In this document: positions 1 to 10,461 of the stretch, piece after piece
Layout: the number at the start of each line of letters is the position of its first letter
Position numbering within the stretch: the first letter of the stretch is position 1
Source: Micrasema longulum
Lineage: Eukaryota > Arthropoda > Insecta > Trichoptera > Brachycentridae
Direction of reading: 5' to 3'
Length of the DNA stretch: 64,000 nucleotides
Assembly: GCA_022494885.1 (NCBI GenBank)
Contig: JAGVSM010003704.1
Coordinates: 1 to 64,000 of the forward strand
Notes under the pieces: model-generated
Told to the model about the DNA's origin: nothing
Seen by the model: the letters and a program-made list of their open reading frames with translations, nothing else
Database searches by the model: none
Translations under genes and position numbers: made by a program

Positions 1-604
1 TTTACTAGCTAGTCGGGACCTGAAAAAAAGAACCTCAGTACATTTGAAAACTGTGAAATAAATGATAAACATTAAAAGATAATGCAGTGACTGATGGGAT
101 TTTTAAATTACGAGTATCTTAAATTATAAAAATGTTAAATAAACCGTAAATCAAATAAATAAATAATCGGCTAGGGCAATGCTTTGCTTCACGAATGAGG
201 AAGTACAGTGGTCTTTTAAAATGATTTTTGTTTGTTACTACACTATAAAAGTTGGCAAAAAAAAAAATAATACACATTTTTTGTATCGTATTATCTGCGC
301 TATAATTTTTTTTAAAGTTTTGTGTCTATGAAGTAACTCCGCGCGTGACGTTAGGGGTTCTCTTCCGTTTATTCTCGATCATTTTTGTTACTGGTTCATT
401 GGCGGCAAGCAAAACGGAAATCTTCCATAAATCTCTTATCATTGGTTGATTCATTCATATGAACCAGTGAAGTCATTTTAAGCAATTTGTTTTTTTGTAC
501 ATTTTTAGAAAACTTTGCTGTACAATTGAATGCTCCAATTTTTACCGCGCGCAAGAAAACATTTATCATATCCAATTTCCCGTAGGGCTGAATTTCTTCA
601 TTAC
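1..604. other. AT-rich non-coding stretch
   Basis: I see no reading frame of coding character, no clear repeat boundary and no RNA gene here. Poly-A/T runs occur near 250-310. Confidence 0.5.
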
Positions 605-800
605 AACGTATGTTAATGATTTTTGTTACACGAAGTTATGATGGTCAATCTTACGTTTGAAGTTCCAGTCCCGATACTAAGAAATATTGCATTGTAAATG
701 CACCCTTTATATGTATAATTTATGTAAACTATGTCGGGAATTGAATTGTAGACCTCCTGCACGGTAAGCAAACGTGCAGATCATTAGACTAAGGGACGGA
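605..800 (-). repeat. SINE-4 copy, tRNA-headed, decayed
   Basis: Read on the minus strand, the head around 800-720 carries a degenerate tRNA-like B box (seen on plus as GGGAATTGAATT) after a stretch resembling GTTTGCTTACC. The body at 615-720 matches the copies at 36.6 and 60.4 kb, including GTTCCAGTCCCGATACTAAG (661-680) and TTTTTGTTACACGAAG. SINE-4 is the commonest SINE in the window. It is non-coding and would have been transcribed by RNA polymerase III and moved by a LINE. This copy is heavily mutated. Confidence 0.6.
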
Positions 801-1165
801 TTAAAAATATTAAATGATACTGGCACAAAACATAAACAGGTTATTCGCTGTGTTATTTTTAGGTGATTTTAGCATCTCGGAATAAAATTATATTTTATTA
901 TTTCAAACCTTTATCTTGAAAGCAACCCTGTTAGTTGTATAGCAAAAGGAAGCCACTTAGAGAAGAGGTAAGGGCGGAAGGAATATTCTCATACATTATA
1001 ATGGCGGGATTTCTAAACTGAAAAAGCTTTTGCATGTTTAGGTGCACTTGAATATAAAATGAGAGAAGACGACCTGAAATTCTATTTTTAAAATTAAAAA
1101 AGCCATTTAAAACGAGCTCCAAATTAGTATAAAAGAGATAAGTATTTTGTTAACAAGTTCTTATA

Positions 1166-1400
1166 TTTTTATTAAATATTTGTAAATAACGTTTCAAGAT
1201 TTACCCGTCTCTATGTCAGGACGCCAATTTAACTAACAAGCAAAACCCAATAAACGCATTTACCACAGTTGTGGCACAAAAACACAATCACCTGTTTAAT
1301 TTCAATGTGACTTTAATAAAGATAGAGGAGTTTAAATTTTACATTCAAATAATAAAGAATAAAAAGTTAATATTATGAATATGGAAGAATATTCCTGTTA
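1166..1400 (-). repeat. Hammerhead-like repeat, family B, degenerate copy
   Basis: Minus strand 1227-1191 reads GGCGTC, CTGACAT, AGAGACGGGTAAATCTT, GAAACG, the same order as the family B motif at 49361-49404 but with a damaged core and without the palindromic stem III. The flank at 1231-1390 follows the left arm of the 48.83-49.06 kb element in the same orientation (ACTTTAATAAAGATAGAGGA against ACTTTAATAAAAATACAGGA). The motif is probably inactive here. Confidence 0.6.
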
Positions 1401-1439
1401 TCAATAATCAAACTACTACTTCTACTACCATCAATACAT

Positions 1440-2207
1440 ATTCCCGTAGGAGTAGACAGGGAAAACACGTCTATCCTGACAAACATTTCTAGCTTTTTCC
1501 ACATTCATACATCTTGTTAAACATGCCCTTCGGTTCTGCTCGCTTTTGACTTTACCAGACTTCTGATTTTTGTTTATCTGATCATATCACGTCTCTGTTG
1601 GTCGTCCTCGTCCCACGTCACCGTTCATTCTCGCCATATATACCTGTTTTACCATTCTTTTATCATCCATTTGCTCTTCATCATCAGACCATCTCAGAGG
1701 CCCTTTCTTAATCTTATCAATTGTACCTGACTCAGATTTACACTCTCCCTGATTTCATAATTCGTAAACCTGTCATACATTGATTTCCCACACATTCGTC
1801 TAAAAGGTCCCATTTAAACCGCGTTCATTCGGTTTTTCTCTGCCAGTTCCATATGTCACTTCTGTACATAAGTTTTTGGACTAAAACTCCGTTGTGCACT
1901 GCCAGTTTAGCTTCGATTGACATATTTTAATAGAAATTTCTGTACTTAATGCGCCGTTCATTTTGTTGCCCGCATTCCTTCAACATCGTTTTATACTCTT
2001 CCATCTCTTATGAAACATGCTCGCCAGATACGCAAATTCTTCTACTTGTTCGAAACATTTGTTGTTTACATTTATTATGCAGTCAGTAACCTCTCTTCTC
2101 CGTTCAAATACCATCATTTTTGACTTATTTTCGATCATCACCAACGCGCTCTCTAGGTAAACATTATACAATCTAGAGACCATTTGTTGCAAATCCTCCT
2201 GCTTGCT
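1440..2207 (-). pseudogene. LINE ORF2 C-terminal part, family L-A, broken
   Basis: Minus-strand translation in shifting frames gives the end of a non-LTR retrotransposon reverse transcriptase. A stretch with DLQQMVSRLYNVYLE and NKSKMMVFERRREV (2206-2090) is the region just after the RT catalytic block, where many LINEs have an N..KS..M.F element. It is followed by EFAYLASMF, then LAVHNGVLVQKLMYRSDIW (about 1900-1830), then a tail equal to the better copy at 7049-7507. Frameshifts and stops interrupt it. It begins abruptly at 2207 next to another LINE on the opposite strand. Clade was not assigned. Confidence 0.75.
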
Positions 2208-2214
2208 AAAAAAA

Positions 2215-3245
2215 GTTATTCCATGCAAAAAGATGTAAGGAAGTGTACAGTAAAAATGACAAAGGCTTGGAAAAGATGAAAACATGGCTAGATTATAACT
2301 TACTTACACTTTACGCGCACAAAACAAAATATCTGACTTTGATTATAGACAAACGGAATCAGCCAATAGAAAGAACCCTTAAAATTCATGAATGTACTAA
2401 TCCAAGAAACAGTGATTGTGACTGCCAAATTGTAGAAAAGGTAGATAATACAAAATGTTTAGGTATGCACATTGATTGTTACTTAAGATGGAATATACAC
2501 GTAGATAAGACAGCAACCAAACTTAGAAAAATGCTATATTTATTTTAAAACATTAGCAACATCCTAAACAAAACTACTGTAATTATGCTCTAGCAGAATC
2601 AATTATCAGTTATGGAATAATAGGATGGGGAAAAACAAGTAAAACTACATTATAGCCATTAATGAAAGCACAAAATCCTTACTGAGAGTAGTCAACAAAA
2701 AGCCTTATCAATACTCAACAGACAGACTTTTTACAAAATTTCTATTACTAAACATAAGACAAATATACATAAGGACAATTTTAAGACATTTCCATCAAAA
2801 TCCTGACAGACATAATGACGGACAACAAATTTACGACAAAGACAAAAAACAATGCTTCTCCCAAAGAAACAAACAAATTACGGACAAAGGCATTATACTT
2901 TTCTGGCCCCTAAGTTATACAACTTTATAAGCAAGGACATGTTGGTGAACAAAATGTAAAACAATATTTTCAAAGCTCGAGTCCATAAATGGATTGCTAA
3001 AAAGACTAGACAGGAAGCCAAGGAATATATTTCATATATCAGAATGTAATTTTAGTTTCTTAAAAGCCCTTTCTCGTTTTATTGATGTAGGTATGTTTTA
3101 GAATCTTTTTTTATATTTCTTTTGAATTTTTACACAACAATTGATGTAAAAGTATGTAAAATTATCTGTAAAATAAATAATACACTGACACTCCGGAACG
3201 TGCCTGTGGGCCAGTGGAGTGGCTACATCCATAAATAAAAATAAA
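2215..3245 (+). pseudogene. LINE reverse transcriptase C-terminal part, family L-B, 5' truncated
   Basis: The first open stretch (2243-2548) has LDYNLLTLYAHKTKYLTLI, the post-catalytic N.L.L...KT motif of LINE RTs, then NTKCLGMHIDCYLRWNIHVD, the usual YLG..ID..L.W..H block. After a frameshift near 2548 the similarity continues as ESIISYGIIGWG and VNKKPYQYSTDRLFTKFLL up to about 2935. The rest to 3245 looks like a 3' UTR, ending in an ATAAATAAAAATAAAATTA tail. The N-terminal endonuclease and the RT active site are missing, so this is a dead 5'-truncated copy. Confidence 0.78.
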
Positions 3246-3435
3246 ATTATATTATATGTAGCTAATGTTTTTACATTTTTTTTTTTGTAAACTGTATATT
3301 TGTGTTTTATATTGGATGAAATAAATGAATAAATAAAAAATAAATATACCAATTTACATGTGCAAGATTCATTTTTAATTGAAGTGATTTTACACTTAAG
3401 GGCGAAAACTTCCCACCATCCGCGACTGTTAAAAT

Positions 3436-3573
3436 ATACTGCAGTACGATTTTGAACGCTCTCTAGGGGGGCAGAAAAAACGTTTTTAGTAAATTATAAT
3501 AAGTAAGTAAGCAACGTTTTATCAATGTTTTCTCAACCCTCTCGAGAGCGTTAACAATCGCACTGCTGGGGGG
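3436..3573. repeat. Small foldback element
   Basis: A left arm GCAGTACGATTTTGAACGCT (3440-3459) with CTCTAGGGGGG is mirrored on the right by CCCTCTCGAGAGCGTTAACA and ATCGCACTGCTGGGG (3539-3573). The arms pair over about 33 positions with a few mismatches around a loop of roughly 60 bases. I saw no second copy in the window. Confidence 0.6.
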
Positions 3574-4408
3574 CTCTTATAATTTTACTTTTTAACATTT
3601 ACATATTTTTTCAAAAAGTGATAAGTAAAACTTATGGCAGAAAAAGCTGGCCATCAAAAACATTCACGTTTTTTCTACTCTAGTTTTCTTCGTAACATCT
3701 GTGCATGTCCTTATTTGTACATAACAATCTTATATATTATCATTCTAAAAATGATTTATTGTGCTGTCATGTCATTTCACAAGTATCGCGACAATCCACT
3801 CGGTCCGGTAAAATAAGGGTGGGTGGATACACATTTATTATTTATTTCTTATGTTTTATTTATTTAGTTTCTACTCACGTAATAAAATTTTGCTTTAGAA
3901 ATCAAGTGGAGATTAGTCGACCTCGTGGTGTACTGTTTCGTATATGAAAATAATTATTAATGTCGATTGACAATTGAATGATTAAAAAAAATATTTATAT
4001 TTATCAGTCGACTATATCTTTTTTTATCTTGCCCGCTGAATTTTGCTGTGGCGTGGTGACCAACCAAACTCGTGCAATGAAATTTTAGCCTTATTTTTAA
4101 GAAAATAGGAGTAATTTTTGTTTGTAGAAATTTTTATGCTCAAATCGCTGAACTGAAAGTAACGGTAACATACAAAAATACACTGCTTGCCTAATTCGTT
4201 TTGTATAGCGCCGTCTTTATCATGCATACACTCATTCTACAACGGACGCGAGCGACAGAGATGACGTTCTAGAAAATATCTTTCGTAGGCCGGGGGCCGA
4301 TGCTTTATGTAAATACGGAATGCGGTATAGCTGTCAAATATTTTCACGTTATATTTCGCGGTTAAAACTCAATTTGAATTATATAAATAAAAGACGAGTG
4401 ATACTATA
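3574..4408. other. AT-rich non-coding stretch
   Basis: Short frames near 3634-3947 and 4024-4227 have low-complexity, stop-flanked translations without recognisable domains. I see no gene. Confidence 0.45.
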
Positions 4409-4500
4409 ATCCACAAATTTGGAATATCCACTGACCGGTTTCATAGCTTTCACGACATCTTCGAGACTGGTATCTTTATTAAGAAGTTCAATGTATTTAT
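4409..4500 (-). repeat. Hammerhead-like repeat, family C, copy 1
   Basis: Minus strand carries GATACCAGTCTCGAAGATG, a short hairpin, then GCTATGAAACCGGTCAGTGG. The 5' AUACCA can pair with 3' UGG(A)UAU with one bulged base. That closes a stem around a CUCGAAGA...GAAACCGGUC core that resembles, but does not exactly match, a hammerhead (CUGANGA...GAAA...UH). The same block recurs at 37.8 and 47.3 kb in the same orientation. Confidence 0.5.
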
Positions 4501-5116
4501 ACTAAACAGATGTAAGGATAGATAATTCAAAATCATATGAAAGTAAAATAAATAAAATTATTTTTATCTTAAGGATCATTATCAAAATTTTTGTTTGCAA
4601 TGTTTTTTTCAATTGAATTTTTTATTTGTTTATATTTCCATACATATATATATACATAGAGTTTTAATTACAAAATACACTTTGAAAAATACATCTTAAA
4701 ATTAAGCTATAACATAATTTGGAAAAAAAGCCCACAAAGACTTCAGCGTCTGAGCGTGGGCCATTTCTTTTTTAATGATTTAAAAGTTTATAGCATATAA
4801 ATATGGCATGACAAAACCATGATGAAAGAAAAAAAAACAAACAAGATTAACGGTTGCAGATAGAACAAAAGACAGATTGCCCGTTTACTTTGTGTTTCTG
4901 TGAAAATGTATAGAACTGTGGACATATTTAACCATAAAATGTATTTGACTTTGTAAAACTTTGTTTAAGTGAAACTTAAGAAAAAAGTCAGGTGGATGCA
5001 TACCATGGATTGGAGATTCTTACTGGATGTTGAAAATTAAATACAAAAGTAAGGAATAATGAAAAAAATACAAAAGGCAATCATGAAGTTTCGCATATAT
5101 GAATTAAATTTGGTAT
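4501..5116. other. AT-rich non-coding stretch
   Basis: No recognisable coding region or known repeat boundary. A short TATATATA run lies near 4640. Confidence 0.45.
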
Positions 5117-5295
5117 CTTTTATGTATGTATGTATGTGTATCCGCATGGGTATATGTATGTGTGTGTGTGTATGTATGTATGTATACAAATATGTGTATG
5201 TATATATATGTATATATGTGTGTATGTATAAGTATATGCGAGTATATGTGTATGTATATGCATATATATGTGTATTGTGTATGTATCGATATTGA
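5117..5295. repeat. (TATG)n/(TG)n microsatellite
   Basis: About 180 bases of interrupted TATG, TGTA and TG units. Both strands give long open frames here (Tyr/Val/Cys/Met or Ile/His/Thr repeats), which are artefacts of the tetranucleotide. Confidence 0.9.
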
Positions 5296-5813
5296 TACAC
5301 ATATGTCTATGCTAGTAAGTTTATATTTAATTGGTCTGTTCTTTCTTTTAACTTGTTTATTATTTTTATGTATTATAATGTAATTGCCTAGCTTGAAACG
5401 GAATGTGTTCCCTTGTTGGCTGGGTAAAATGTACAAAAAAATGTATGATCAAATGTATAAATAAATAAATAGATAAATACAAGCTTAAAGGTATGCTTGT
5501 TTTATAAAATAGTATAATTAGGGGGTCTTTATTTAAATTATTTATTTAAATTATGTTTGATTTCTGCTCCAAAATCTTAAATGTTATTATTTGTTTTTTA
5601 TACTTAAGGCTGCGATACCACATAAACTGACTAAGCGCTTAAGAGATTTAACGTACATACTTTTTCGCTCTGGCCAAGTATGGCTCAACGTTGGGAAGCT
5701 TGGGGCAAATACTGGCAGAATTGCATGGAGTAAATTTCACTTTATTAGACGTACAAAGATAAATATTTTTTAAACGTATAAAACCACAAAATAATGATTC
5801 TTTTTTTAAAATA

Positions 5814-5975
5814 ACCGATAGTGGTCAAGACCCTTCACTTACACACGCAACGTTTCGGGTTCGATTCCCGGTAAGGAGGCAAAGATTAAATACAATTTTT
5901 CTCAAGCCTGGGTGTTCAGTGATGTAATTCACCACTGTTATTGGACCTCCTGGCCTGTTGTGGTGCATATATATA
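5814..5975 (+). repeat. SINE-2 copy
   Basis: A tRNA-like head with GTGGTCAAGACC (5821-5832) and B box GGGTTCGATTCCCGG (about 5866) is followed by the family body TTTTCTCAAGCCTGGGTGTT and a 3' portion with CCTCCTGGCCTGTTGTGGTG, ending in an (AT)n tract. Same family at 8.6, 36.1 and 47.9 kb. Confidence 0.85.
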
Positions 5976-7035
5976 TATATATATGTAGAATATTTAGTTA
6001 ATAAAATATTTTACCGTAAGTAAATGAATAAATAGTATTTGGCACGGAACATTGCATTGTTGCCAAAAGACAAAATATCATTATTGTTACAATTTATATG
6101 AACTGGGTGGCCATGATTTTCTTTTCCCCATTTTGAAAACCTGCAACATGTTTAAACTATTGTGTAGTTAGTCGAATAGGTAAAAAAATTAATAAATTGA
6201 AAAAAATATTAGTTATTTATCGAGACGAACTGTTGCCTCGACTTCCTCTATACGATTTGTTTTCAAATTTGAATGTTATTCGTTTCATGAAAAAACAAAA
6301 AATTCACGATTTCAACAAACGTCATCCCACTTCCAAGTCTCACTCTGTACTAAGAAATAAATGATTTTGATTTTTGATATATTTTAGAATTAAGCGCCGT
6401 GCCGTGCGCTTACAAATGTGCATACAAAATGGCTATTTTAACGATTCGAATTATTCCCAAAGTTTAACTGAATTACAGTGAAAATTTAATTAGTTTGATA
6501 CAGTTTCAATGCATTTAGAATACTATTAATTTAACTTGTTTGGTCTTGGTTATGGAATGTTTTTTAAATTAAATGTCTGCAATAGCCACAAAGATGCATA
6601 CAGAAAAAACATTTTCGTGTGTTTTTACGTAAGTTGCATCATTTATTTTGCATGGGATTTAGAAAATTCTAATTCGAAATTTCAATCTTTGTATACTTTA
6701 GATATTTATCTAATTATCCGTATAAAATTAACATTTGAATATTTAGCATTATTCAATATGATTTGGGTTACGCGAAGTGATGTTTCTGTGACCTGACTCT
6801 TAAACTTAAAATGTGCTGAACACATACACACATTTTTACATTACATAATAATTAAGTTGGTTTCCTTAATAACATCATATGTATTTTATTATTATGTATA
6901 ACTGACGCTTTAAGCGCTAAGATTCATGAATAAATTTAAATAATGGAAAACTAATATAGCACAACCGAAACCTTTATTAACCGTGGCTCTAAGCAGAGTT
7001 GCTAATCTTCTTCAAACTACAATCGGTGACTAACT
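5976..7035. other. AT-rich non-coding stretch
   Basis: The frame at 6536-6796 has no domain I recognise and ordinary AT-rich composition. I see nothing else. Confidence 0.45.
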
Positions 7036-7039
7036 AACT

Positions 7040-7515
7040 AACTAACCATCACGCCATTTCCCCAGAGGGGTAGGCAGAGAGGATAGAACGCCACACCACT
7101 CTGTCCTGGCACACTTCCTTTGCTTCCTTCACATTCGTACATCTTCTCATGCACGCACGTCGATTATTCCGACTTTTCACATGACCACTTTCAAGAATTT
7201 GTTGTACTTGATCATGCCATGTCTTTCTCAGCCTTCCTCGACTTCTACAACCAGACACATTCGCATCATAAATCTTTTTAGCCGTTCTTTCATCATTCAT
7301 TCGCTCCACATGACCGAACCATCGCAAAAGACCTTTCTTAATTTTGTCGATAATGCTTAACTCAGCCTTGCATTCTGCTCTAATTTCGACATTAGGGCAC
7401 CTATCATACATTATTTTTCCGCACATTCGCCTGAGGGATCGCATTTCAACAGCATTCAGTCTACTTTCGTCCCTTTTTTTCCAACTCCATGCTTCGCTTC
7501 CATACATTAGGGTTG
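7040..7515 (-). pseudogene. LINE ORF2 C-terminal tail, family L-A, best copy
   Basis: An uninterrupted 152-codon stretch on the minus strand (7507-7049) starts at YGSEAWSWKKRDESRLNA, continues through MRSLRRMCG, GLLRWFGHVERMNDERTAK and NRRACMRRC, and ends ...WRSILSAYPSGEMA. This is the tail that follows the reverse transcriptase in a class of insect LINEs, and it has no catalytic residues of its own. The copy is cut at 7515, where the next residues upstream would be the YLG/AVHNGVL region. It is the least damaged of five L-A copies (1.4, 7.0, 9.0, 14.6, 21.9 kb), so it may be the youngest. Confidence 0.85.
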
Positions 7516-7779
7516 GTACCAGAACTCCATTACAATCGGTGGATTCAGAAAAATAAATCGGTAGATTTCAGATTCGTTATCAGCTGAAAAAGTTTTACGT
7601 TTTTTCATTTTCATGGGGTGGAGGGAAGAAGAGGTTACAGCTTTGCCACAATACTCAAAAAACTGTTTAAGTATGGGTTTAGTAATTTTAAGCTTAATGA
7701 TAAAATAATAATTACTAACCGCTAAAATATGTAACTGAATTAGAAAAGAAAATAATTGCAGGTAAAAAAAACGTTTCAT

Positions 7780-8225
7780 TTTTACTAAGTGATCTGCTGA
7801 CATTCCATTTAATAAAATAGACATATTACAACATAGATGAAGAACATTTAAGAGAAGGTAATATAGAAGTCTAGGCATCTACAGGGCTTATGACCTGTCA
7901 TTGACTGGTTTAAGTGGCCACTTTACACACTGTGTAACATTCACCATTCTGCCCATATTTGAACATCTTTATTCCTTCAATTCTTTCATTTGTTGATTTT
8001 TGTGAAGTTAAAGAGCTAAAACTTTTTTTTATGCAGATAAGATTCATCTAATTGAATTATTTCACCTACATACTAGGCAACGGCTGAAAATGTTATTTTT
8101 TCAATTTCTATACTTCTTCTTGGACCAAGTGATGGATCTTTGTTGTAATTTGTTAATTTAAACAGCTCTCCAGGGAGTTAAATCCAGTCCTTGTCTACAA
8201 AAATTTGGACAAACACAAAATATTG
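7780..8225 (+). repeat. Rep-A copy with 3' terminal inverted repeat
   Basis: This copy contains the family core GGGCTTATGACCTGTCATTG (7884-7903), GTGGCCACTTTACACACTGT and AACATTCACCATTCTGCC. It ends with the inverse of the family start: CTCCAGGGAGTTAAATCCAG then CTACAAAAATTTGGACAAAC. That terminal block appears in the forward sense at 13.74, 37.19 and 56.53 kb, so Rep-A has long terminal inverted repeats. It is non-coding. Confidence 0.75.
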
Positions 8226-8584
8226 TTAATAAAATAGAAACTAAAACATTATAAATAAAAATGACATAATTTTATTTCAACAATTTGAAAATAACCAATA
8301 TTAATCAATCAACGTATATTCGTAAGTAGCACTCATAAAAAAGGCAGAAAAGATAACTTTATGTGAAAACAAAAAAAAAAGTATTTGGTTAATTGATTTA
8401 AAAGTCGATTGCACAAGCGATACAAATCGGGGACAAATTTGGTTAAAAATCGGTAAAAATACGATAAAAATCGGTAGGGTTGGCAACGCTGCGGTTGGCA
8501 ATAACTCACTGTTATGGTTTTTAATTACAGATTCTTCGCTATTCAATATTAATCACTTGCTAATAAAAAAACTTTTCAATATTT

Positions 8585-8755
8585 TTTTGCACCACAACAC
8601 GCATTAATGCCCAATAACACTGGTGATTTACATCACAGTACTCTCAAGTTTGAGAAAAATAACATTTAATTTTTATATTCTCACCGGAAATCGCACCCGG
8701 AACCTTCGGTGGGTTAGTCAATCGTCTCAAACACTACATCGTTGAGGCCGGCAGG
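8585..8755 (-). repeat. SINE-2 copy
   Basis: Minus-strand copy of the family at 5.8 kb. The plus strand shows the 3' end first (GCACCACAAC, then CATCACAGTACTC), then the reversed B box region (AAATCGCACCCGGAACC) and the head (ACTACATCGTTGAGGCCGG). It is several per cent diverged from the 47.9 kb copy. Confidence 0.82.
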
Positions 8756-8869
8756 ATACCAAGATTTCGTGTGGTTTTGTTAGCAATATTTTGAGTGACT
8801 TATTATTTATTATTTTATTAAGATTACTCCAAACAGCAAAAATTATAATGTGTGGCGCAAAGAGGTAAA

Positions 8870-9037
8870 ATTTCAGTGTCCAAGAATCAAATTAATCAAA
8901 TGAGGCCCGCAGGGCCGATAAAACCAGGCTTGATAGGCCTAGTGTATGAGACCCGAGGGGCCAAATTCCCTAGCATGTTTCCTGCTTGTTTTATTTGGAT
9001 TAAACACCATAAATATAACAAACAAACAAACAAACAA
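8870..9037. repeat. Probable repeat tail with (CAAA)n tract
   Basis: A locally GC-richer block (TGAGGCCCGCAGGGCCGATA) leads into an (ACAA)n tract at about 9019-9041, next to a LINE tail. It could be the 3' end of a further retroelement, or the simple tail of the neighbouring L-A copy. Family not recognised. Confidence 0.35.
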
Positions 9038-9240
9038 ACAAACCATCACGCCCATGCCGTTTCTTCGTGGGGGTAAGCAGATGGGATAAAACACCACAAC
9101 ACTATATTTGCGTACAAATCTCACTTCTTCTGCATTCATGCGTCTTATCATGCACGCACGACGATTATTTCTATCATCGACATGTCCGCTTTTAAGCGTT
9201 TGTTGAATTCGGTCATGCAATGTTTATAATCTTCGTTTAT
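9038..9240 (-). pseudogene. LINE tail, family L-A, short copy
   Basis: The minus strand encodes a piece matching the end of the 7.0 kb copy: MHDRIQQTLKSGHVDDRNNR, RACM, then EEVRFVRKY and PRRNGM. A frameshift lies between the two parts. Only the last 65 or so codons remain. Confidence 0.75.
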
Positions 9241-10056
9241 TTAATTTAATTAATTAATTTAATTAATTAAGTTAATTTTTCTTTTAAGGACTTTTACTTC
9301 AGAGTACCCAATTAAAAACATAAACGGCTTTTTTTCAATGATTTTGTTGTCTTGTGGGTTTAATAATTTTAAAGCACATTGAGCTCCTGTTTAAAGTAAT
9401 TAATGTATTCGAGATTTGTTTTGCACATATTGCCTAAAATAAACCATTAAATTAGAATATTCCCATAATGTAAATTGAAGATATTTATGTATGACAACCT
9501 TTTCAAACAAGTCTTCAAAAGTTTGGGAGAAATACTTTTATTACATAAAAACTAAAAGTGATATTGATATCAATAATAAATGCTTAAGCATACACGGGGA
9601 GTCTCGATAAAACCACATATGAAATGATACTTGGAGTTTCAAAACTGTTTATCTTTATCTTGAAAATAAATTCCAGTTGTATTTATGTTAGAGACAAGGA
9701 GCAAACAGAAATAGGTTGGAGCCGGGGCTTTTCCAATACTTTACATTTTAAGTTGAACGATTGGCGTGAACTTTAGTACAGAGAAAGAATTTCAATGCAG
9801 AATGAAAAATGAAAGTTCGTGTTCAAACTGCTCAAAAGAATGTCTTAAGAAAATTTACCGTCGTTCTTTACTGCTATGTTGGTAGTGGATTTTTTTATTT
9901 AAGATATTACTTTATTGACTGAAAATATTTTTTATTCTTGTCGTCAAGTGGTTGACGTATTTACCTAATATGTAACAGATCTCGGATTTGATTCTCAAAA
10001 AAGTTTAAAAGTTTTTTTCTAGAAAATTGGAATGGTTTCTCGGACTGCAGAGGAAT
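9241..10056. other. AT-rich non-coding stretch
   Basis: A TTAATTAA-rich patch lies at 9236-9275. I see no coding region or clear repeat copy. Confidence 0.45.
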
Positions 10057-10461
10057 TATTGAAGTAGTAATGCAGTAAGCAGCCAGCCATAAAAAAGCAC
10101 CTTTGAATAGTCAAATCTGCCCAACAGTTGGAATATTTTTGACTTTGAAAGATGATAAACAATGAATATATTCGTTTTTGATGATACAAATATAAATCTC
10201 ATCACGTATTTGACTAGTTTTAACGATTTCTAAAGTACCGTAATGTTTTTTCTAGTGCTGTGTGTGTTTTTTTGCAAATTAAGAAATGCCGTTTTTGTGA
10301 TCTACACTATTTTCAGAAGGTAAATTTTGCAGTTTTTTAGTTAAAACGACCTGGCTGTTTTTAGCAAAACGTAGAATCGACCTTTCTGCATCCGATAATA
10401 CCGATACCTCATGTTTTCAAAATTGTCGACTTTCTGATTTCTGCATAATTAAGATCAATTA
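10057..10461 (+). mobile_element. Rep-B MITE, diverged copy
   Basis: Start GTAATGCAGTAAGCAGCCAG (10067-10086), internal AAATGCCGTTTTTGTGATCT and CTATTTTCAGAAGG, and end CTGCATAATTAAGATCAATT match the better copies at 16.75 and 28.56 kb. This copy has lost the outermost bases of its terminal inverted repeats. Non-autonomous. Confidence 0.7.

Noticed and set aside
5037..5436. Open frames on both strands over the TATG tract
   Set aside because: They arise from a four-base repeat, which is not a multiple of three and avoids stops. The translations are low-complexity.
7344..7556. Plus-strand 70-codon frame
   Set aside because: It is antisense to the LINE tail at 7049-7507.
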